Assembly: GCA_029747585.1 (NCBI GenBank)
Contig: JAPEVF010001169.1
Span: 1-13,035 of the forward strand
DNA: 13,035 bases
Direction of reading: 5' to 3'
Source of the DNA: Pleurotus djamor
Lineage: Eukaryota; Basidiomycota; Agaricomycetes; Agaricales; Pleurotaceae
Both the position numbers and the translations under genes were made by a program. Of this stretch, positions 8,246-13,035 are shown piece by piece. Under the pieces are notes generated by a model that worked only from the letters and a program-made list of their open reading frames with translations, was not told the DNA's origin and did not search any database. How positions within the stretch are numbered: position 1 is the stretch's first letter; every line of letters begins with the position of its first letter.

Positions 8246-9892
8246 CTACTCCATCATTTCGTTGACGAGCTGTTGGTTTATCTGTTGTTGCTGACTCTTG
8301 GGTGGTTTGACTACAAGATCGGCTTGTTGGCTGAAACGAAGCTGAGCTTGGGCACGAAATCTAATGATGTGTTACACTCACAGTCGTAGGCGAAGCAGAA
8401 GCTTTCGGTTTGCCGTGTGTATATCCTTCCCAGTCTGCATCGCACGAGCGAAAAGATCAGCCCGATAATCCGTCTTCTTCGCTTGGAGGACCTGTTCCCC
8501 TGCGGTTAGCCATCGATGCTGACCTCGGGTGATTCGTAGATGGTTCACCTTGTTGCGACTGTCCACTCTGCCCTTGATGTTCCCAGATTGAATGAGCGCG
8601 ATGACTTGACGTTCAACTTCTTCAATAGTCCATCCGAAAGCAGCGCTCATGCGCTCAAGCTTGATCGTGGCGAAAGGCTGGAAGTACAACACGACGGCCC
8701 AATCCCGAATCTGGTTGGTGATAGCTCCAACGTGCGGCGCGAGATGGATATCGAGGTAGTGTCTCGTCTGGGTGTAAGAAAACATTGAGAAACGGCGAAT
8801 GGGATGGAATGAAAACGAAGGTAACATACCGAGTGTCTGGAGAGAAGCTCAAGACATGTTTTGAAGTTGCTGTTCATATATGCTTCAATCAAATCACGAA
8901 CATACGGCTCCTGTTCAATATATCCTGCGAACGTATCGTTCTCGACAAGCTGAGCTTTGATAGCAGATCGGCTGTACTTGGACAATGCACAAAGCGTGCC
9001 AAAGATAGCGATGTCACCTGGTGCGATGAGCTAGGATCAACATCCGTTAGTATAACCGTTTACGGACACGATCAAGGACACACACCTTTCCAGCCCAATC
9101 ACCCAATTGCGAAGCGGGACCCAAACGAAGGAAATAATAGGCAGCCTTCTCGTAATTACTCTGCCCCAGATTCGATAGTGCCGTGGCGAAATCGAGCTTG
9201 GATTGAACCCTAGCTCGTTCTTCTGACACTTTCTTGCCTGAACCAGAACCAGAGCCGGAGCCGCCAGATTGTTGACCTGCCGTGGCGGCATCAAGGGCGG
9301 CATCTGCCTTGAAGACGTACGTTGAGATATGGGAGTAGTTTCGCTGAAGAATCAAGAGCTAGGAGAGAGCTAGGATCAATCCTTTTGAGTTAATGACAGG
9401 AAGCGATGGACGCACCTCAAGCACGGACAGGCACATATCCAGAACATGCTGACTGGTTGTGCAATACTCTCTTGATTTGGTGTATTGTTTGAGAGCGTTA
9501 CCATAATCCCCAGTCGACCGATAAAAGTCGCCAAGGTCTCTATATCCCATCTTCAAAGCACATCAAGACACGCGTAACTCAGCAGTTAAGTCACTCACCC
9601 TAATGCTCTCTTTGATCATATTATTCGTGTACGTCTTCAACTCAACTTCAAGCTTCGTCCTCTCTGCTTGATTCTTCGCAGCCATCTCATCGGCCCATAG
9701 AAAGATAACCATGCCGTTGGCCATTCCACCTGTCCCGTATGTGGTCATCGTGGCAAGCAGGTGAGCAAAGTACTTCGTTAGAGCAGGTTTGTCGTTAAGG
9801 TCATTAAAATATAGGGCAATAGGCAGCGGGGCAGAGCGACCGTCGTAAAGATGGATGTTCTCAAGAGAAGAACATCGAGGTATTTTGGACAT
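8246..9892 (-). CDS. CSN1: COP9 signalosome subunit 1 (PCI domain protein), N-terminus uncertain
   Basis: CSN1 is a scaffold subunit of the COP9 signalosome, which removes Nedd8 from cullin-RING ubiquitin ligases. Seven exons: 9892-9599, 9550-9416, 9358-9086, 9030-8830, 8767-8549, 8491-8382 and 8330-8246 (introns 48-62 nt), giving about 438 residues. Signature segments are [65 protein letters not shown] [34 protein letters not shown] and [14 protein letters not shown]. The C-terminal PCI winged helix has [20 protein letters not shown] and [14 protein letters not shown], then [13 protein letters not shown] and the end NEMME. A Gly-Ser run sits in the middle at 9237-9266. The region upstream of about 9700 fits the family poorly and the usual N-terminal part is not found; 9892 is simply the first ATG in the open frame. 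The gene converges on NOP53 and is divergent from FYV10. Confidence 0.88.
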
Positions 9893-9941
9893 CCGTCTCC
9901 TTGTGTGCTTCTCCGCCCATGGTGACGAACATTGCAGCCNT
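9893..9941. other. CSN1/FYV10 junction with missing 5' sequence
   Basis: The first recognisable residues of FYV10 (LVDIDLF, from 9942) lie about 50 bases from the outermost candidate start of CSN1 on the other strand. An N stands at 9940. No promoter, no FYV10 N-terminal region and no typical CSN1 N-terminus fit in this gap. A possible 3' splice site (ATTGCAG, ending 9937) precedes the FYV10 exon, so part of the missing FYV10 sequence could have been in earlier exons. Confidence 0.55.
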
Positions 9942-10860
9942 TTGGTCGACATTGACCTATTCATGGACATCCGTCGCATTGAAGAGGCGCTGTCCCGGCA
10001 CAGCTGCACGGAGGCATTGTCTTGGTGCAGTGAAAATAAGGCTGCGCTCCGCAAAATCAAGGTAATCTCGACCAAATACGATCGAGTATTTCCTCCCTAC
10101 TGCTTGCGCTGACTATAACCTCCAGTGCACCCTCGAATTTGAACTGCGGCTTCAGGAGTACATTGAGCTTGCGAGAACCAAACATCCCCTCGAAGCCATT
10201 GCGTATTCGAAGAAACACCTTGTTCCATGGCACGAAACGCATCTGGATGATATCCACAAAGCCTCGGCCTTGCTGGCGTTTCCGCCAACGACCACATGTG
10301 GGCCTTACAAGGTGGGTGCGAGTTCTCCAACCAGTATTCCGTGGTTGACACGCTCCTCTAGCGTCTCTACGATCCCTCTCGGTGGTTGAACTTGATCCGG
10401 TCATTTCGGCTCGCGATCTTCACACTGAATACCTTGCCCACCGAGCCATTGCTGCACTTGGCACTCTATGCAGGTCTTGCATCATTGAAGCTCCCTACGT
10501 GCTTCGATCACTCCACGAAGAACCCCGACTGCCCCGTATGTGACAGTGGCTCTGAGGAAGGACTGGGTCTAGGACGACTCGCTGCGGAGGTGCCGTTTAG
10601 TCACCATGTCAATTCGACAATCGTGTGTACCATCACTGGAAAAATAATGGACGCGGACAACATGCCTATGATTCTCCCCAATGGTTACGTTTACTCTAGG
10701 GAGGTACGTATTTTTGGACGTCGACCTGCCCGATGCACGGTCACTGACTGTCTAGCAGGCTTTGGAAGAGATGGCGTCGAAGAATAGAGGAGAGGTCACT
10801 TGCCCTCGCACTGGTGCAACGTTCCTCTTCTCAGACTTGAAGAAGGTGTACATATCATAA
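9942..10860 (+). CDS. FYV10: Fyv10/Gid9 (MAEA), RING-type subunit of the GID/CTLH ubiquitin ligase, 5' incomplete
   Basis: Fyv10 pairs with Rmd5 to form the catalytic core of the GID (CTLH) E3 ligase, which in yeast marks gluconeogenic enzymes for degradation. Exons seen: 9942-10061, 10126-10311, 10362-10703 and 10759-10860, all phase 0, giving 249 residues to a TAA. A CTLH domain runs from about residue 9 to 65 (IRRIEEALSRHSCTEALSWC, LEFELRLQEYIELA). It is followed by the CRA region (HKASALLAFP, WLNLIRSFRLAIFTLNTLP, ALYAGLASLKLPTC). A Gid-type RING then has CPVC at 159-162, HH and C further on, the signature MPMILPNGYVYSREAL, and CPRTGATF from 231. The end KKVYIS is typical. Fungal homologues are usually about 400 residues, so the N-terminal LisH and coiled-coil part (about 150 residues) is absent. 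In a divergent pair with CSN1. Confidence 0.9.
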
Positions 10861-11170
10861 CGACCGCACTTTGTCGTCCACCCGTGAAGTCCTCTTACTC
10901 TTCTTGGACTTCACTTTTCTCCTCCCGCTTCATTTGCCAGTCTGTATTCACTTCTGTCTGTACTCAAATCGGTTTGCAGTCCTCATTTTGCACCCACATT
11001 TTCCTCTCGAACATGACCCAATCTCCGAAAGCCGGTGCTAACTTCACTCTACGACACTCGGCAACCTACGTTCACCTGGCGTTTCTATGAATATTTGTTT
11101 CTAAGTAGAGCACAAAAAACTAGAGTGGTGCCCTCCTTCTGGAGGCGATTATCCCTACCTAAACGATCGC
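10861..11170. other. FYV10 3' region and spacer to the tRNA gene
   Basis: A pyrimidine-rich plus strand follows the FYV10 stop, consistent with a 3'UTR. No gene is recognised. A small hairpin, CCTCC-TTCT-GGAGG, lies at 11132-11145. Confidence 0.5.
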
Positions 11171-11175
11171 AAAAA
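11171..11175 (-). terminator. RNA polymerase III terminator (T5)
   Basis: Five T residues on the minus strand directly follow the tRNA 3' end, the normal stop signal for RNA polymerase III. Confidence 0.8.
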
Positions 11176-11258
11176 TTCCACCTAGCCGATTTGAACGACT
11201 GACCTCTTCATACATAGGTAATACTAGTGAAGCGCTGCTACCACTGAGCTAAGGCGGA
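11176..11258 (-). tRNA. tRNA-Thr(AGT) with a 10-nt intron
   Basis: The minus strand folds into a full cloverleaf. The acceptor stem is TCCGCCT with AGGTGGA, discriminator A. The D arm starts TAGCTCAGTGG (also the A box). The anticodon stem is CTTCA/TGAAG. The T arm AGTCG-TTCAAAT-CGGCT contains the B box core GTTCAAATC. The 17 bases between the anticodon stem halves hold a 7-base loop, with anticodon AGT, plus a 10-base intron (TTACCTATGT) after position 37, the standard place for nuclear tRNA introns. No CCA is encoded, as expected in a eukaryote. The D arm carries one extra C compared with the usual GGTAGAGCG pattern, leaving a mismatch in the D stem. Decodes ACU/ACC threonine codons after A34 editing. 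Confidence 0.9.
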
Positions 11259-12240
11259 CTTGCTTCTTATGGACTGTACCACTGCCATGGAATGATCGCG
11301 AGGGACAGCGGTGATCCTTGGCGTTTCGCTGTGCCTCCCGCTGGTGGCACCACCGAGCGCGAGAAAGAACATGGTTGGTATGTACACCAGCTACATGGTT
11401 TTCACCGTGTTCAACTCGCGCAGCAAGGCCCCCGGCCTACGATCAATGCCCATTCCGATCAATGCAAATGTGAACAAACACTGGGGTTGCAGCTTGAACG
11501 AGTTCGTTGTCCTACTTGGACTCTACCCCACTGCAAATTCGATTGAGCCCTATGACTTCGCTACGCCGAGCGACCACAGCCTCAGCGGTCATCGCTGAAA
11601 AGACCTCTGATTTAGCAGAGAAAATTCACGGTTTGACGGTGCACTGGCTGGACCTGCCAGAATGGCAACGAGACAATGAACTCGGAAGGGCCGCCTGCGT
11701 CGGCAAAACCCTTGCTTGTCTCATCCTACTTGAATATGCATGTGTACATACCTAAAAAACAAAAACATTGTTCTGCTCTCCGTCAGTACTTAGAACAGAT
11801 AGCAAAGGCTCTGCCTGAACTCAAAAGTCGAGGCGTGGAAGCTCCAGGGCGCTCAGTAATATTCAGGATTTCCGTTGTCAGTCACGGTATAGCAGGCACT
11901 GAAGGACTGACAACTCTACTTAGAATATTAACGGTCCCTAGCGAAAGCCTCTACGGTCTCTCCTGGTCTCCCTCTCTTCAGTATTGTATCCGGCAAGGCA
12001 TGGAACAGACGTGGTATCAATAGCGAACACGAAATCAAAGGACTCAAAACGTGGGGCATCGAGTCAAGAGAAGAGAAACAGAAACAGAGGCGGCTGAGGC
12101 TGCAGGCATGAACATACCACATCCTGACCCAGGGCCTTCAATGATCGACGATATCACCCGTGAGGGGGCTGGAGTTTGCATCCAAAGCGAAGACATCACA
12201 TTCCTCAACCCTGTTTTCCGAATCATCAAGGGACATTGAG
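11259..12240 (+). other. Unrecognised region with successive plus-strand open frames
   Basis: Several overlapping plus-strand frames follow one another: 11283-11598, 11507-11755, 11676-12023 and 12051-12239. Segments such as NKHWGCSLNEFVVLLGLYP, IHGLTVHWLDLPEWQRD, IAKALPELKSRGVEAPGRS and SIVSGKAWNRRGINSEHEI look protein-like in composition. I could not join them into one gene with convincing splice sites and recognise no family. It may be an intron-rich lineage-specific gene, a frame-broken relic, or chance. The last frame ends FLNPVFRIIKGH at 12239. Confidence 0.35.
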
Positions 12241-12324
12241 TGTGATGTAAAGGGGGGGNTGTTGTAATACGAGTTGGTCGCCTCCGGCTGACCAGTGGGC
12301 TGTATCTTCTCTAGATCTCGGAGA

Positions 12325-12366
12325 GTGGTGGTGGTGGTGATGGTGGTGGTGTGTGGGTGGTGGTGC
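12325..12366. repeat. GTG-type microsatellite
   Basis: About 42 bases of imperfect (GTG)n on the plus strand, with single-base interruptions; on the minus strand (CAC)n, which would read as His/Thr runs. Confidence 0.8.
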
Positions 12367-12460
12367 GTCCCTTGAGAAACGGTGCAGAAGCAGTGGATGG
12401 CGGCGAAGTCAAAGCAGAGAGAGTCGAACTCGTGTCGACGGCGGTAAGTCAATATCGGAT

Positions 12461-12518
12461 AGTCGAAGTCGGTAAATCGGTTAATCGATCGGTCAGAGAG
12501 TCGAAGTCGAAGTCGGTA
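12461..12518. repeat. Dispersed GTCGAA/GTCGGTAA short repeats
   Basis: AGTCGAAGTCGGTAAATCGG at 12461-12480 is echoed by AGTCGAAGTCGAAGTCGGTA at 12499-12518, a slippage-type simple repeat. Confidence 0.6.
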
Positions 12519-12968
12519 GCGAAGGCGAGGGCGAATAGTCGTGAAGTCGGATGAAACGGCGAAGAAAATGCTAGAAAATGAGAGCGAAATAAAAAGGAAG
12601 GCCTCGGACGATGGAAAGGTGGGGAAATCAGTCTCGTAAATTCATGTGGTTTGTAGAGAAAACATGAGGTATTTATACTAGAGGAGTTCGTATGAAGGTA
12701 GCAGTTTGAGCAGTGGAAAGAGGGTGGAGGTACGAACATAGAACAGAAAAAAAANAGAGAAGGTAAAGTCGAGAATGACACAGTTTTCTCAGGGAAGGAG
12801 TGTTGGGTTGATTTGCAAGTTGTGTGAGAGAGTGTAACGAGAGGATGGTTTGTAGATCCTGTATGTAAAGCGCGTAGATGGAGGAGAGAGGACTAAAGAG
12901 GGTGGGTGTGTTGGAAGTGCGGGAGTAGAAAGGGAAAACTCGAAATGGAAAGGAACGACATGTGATCT

Positions 12969-12992
12969 GGGGGAAAGGGGGAAAGGGGGAAA
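12969..12992. repeat. (GGGGGAAA)x3 perfect tandem repeat
   Basis: Three exact 8-base units of five G and three A. The homopurine tract has mirror symmetry, so it could form triplex DNA, and its G runs could pair as a G-quadruplex. Confidence 0.85.
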
Positions 12993-13035
12993 GAAGGGGT
13001 TGTCGGGTACAAACTGAGGCCTCACATGAGGCACC

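Larger units (their letters stand above)
12241..13035 (-). promoter_or_regulatory. Pyrimidine-rich minus-strand region, probable promoter/5'UTR
   Basis: From about 12400 to the right edge the plus strand is strongly purine-rich, so the minus strand is C/T-rich, as in many fungal promoters and leaders just upstream of start codons. Open frames here on the minus strand (for example 12138-12452 and 12449-12781) are low-complexity translations of repeats and cross ambiguous bases at 12259 and 12755. I could not settle on a coding sequence. A minus-strand gene reading leftwards from here is possible. Confidence 0.35.

Noticed and set aside
9563..10075. Taking CSN1 exon 1 as the whole minus-strand frame up to 10075
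   Set aside because: The part beyond 9892 is antisense to the conserved FYV10 CTLH exon and shows no CSN1 features.
11132..11145. CCTCC-TTCT-GGAGG hairpin as a terminator or small RNA
   Set aside because: It is short, has no flanking signal and could easily occur by chance.
12138..12452. Minus-strand frame with His/Thr runs as a coding gene
   Set aside because: The runs are a direct translation of the GTG microsatellite, and an ambiguous base lies within it.

Overview
This window looks like nuclear DNA from a basidiomycete fungus, most likely an agaricomycete. The genes are dense and lie on both strands. They are cut by many introns of 48-67 bases with GT..AG ends and matching phases. The conserved proteins read best against fungal families, and the left third holds a multi-copy membrane-protein family typical of Agaricomycetes. 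All gene models were built by hand from reading frames, splice motifs and comparison between paralogues or with remembered family patterns. No alignment or search was run.

Left part (1-5653, all minus strand): three paralogous genes for seven-pass membrane proteins of unknown function, here called A (cut by the left edge), B and C. Their exon lengths match closely (61/43/63/127-133/103/181/91-100/75/228-231), so the gene structures support each other. A and B are close copies. C is more distant, lacks one intron, and uses a GC-AG intron where A and B use GT-AG. The spacers between them hold only weak open frames, a hairpin and a short tandem repeat.

Middle part (5654-10860): conserved housekeeping genes. 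NOP53 (60S ribosome biogenesis, plus) converges on CSN1 (COP9 signalosome subunit 1, minus), with 52 bases between the stop codons. CSN1 stands head to head with FYV10/GID9 (GID/CTLH ubiquitin ligase subunit, plus). At this last junction the 5' parts of both genes and any promoter seem to be missing, next to an ambiguous base. This is either a deletion or an assembly collapse. A single N also breaks the NOP53 frame.

Right part (10861-13035): an intron-bearing tRNA-Thr(AGT) on the minus strand, about 1 kb of open frames I do not recognise, then a purine-rich (pyrimidine-rich on minus) stretch with microsatellites, probably promoter or 5'UTR of a minus-strand gene.

The housekeeping genes share no single pathway, though CSN1 and FYV10 both act in ubiquitin-ligase control. 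I see no mobile element, CRISPR array, toxin or virus sequence. The points most worth checking are the CSN1/FYV10 junction and the splice evolution of the membrane-protein cluster.
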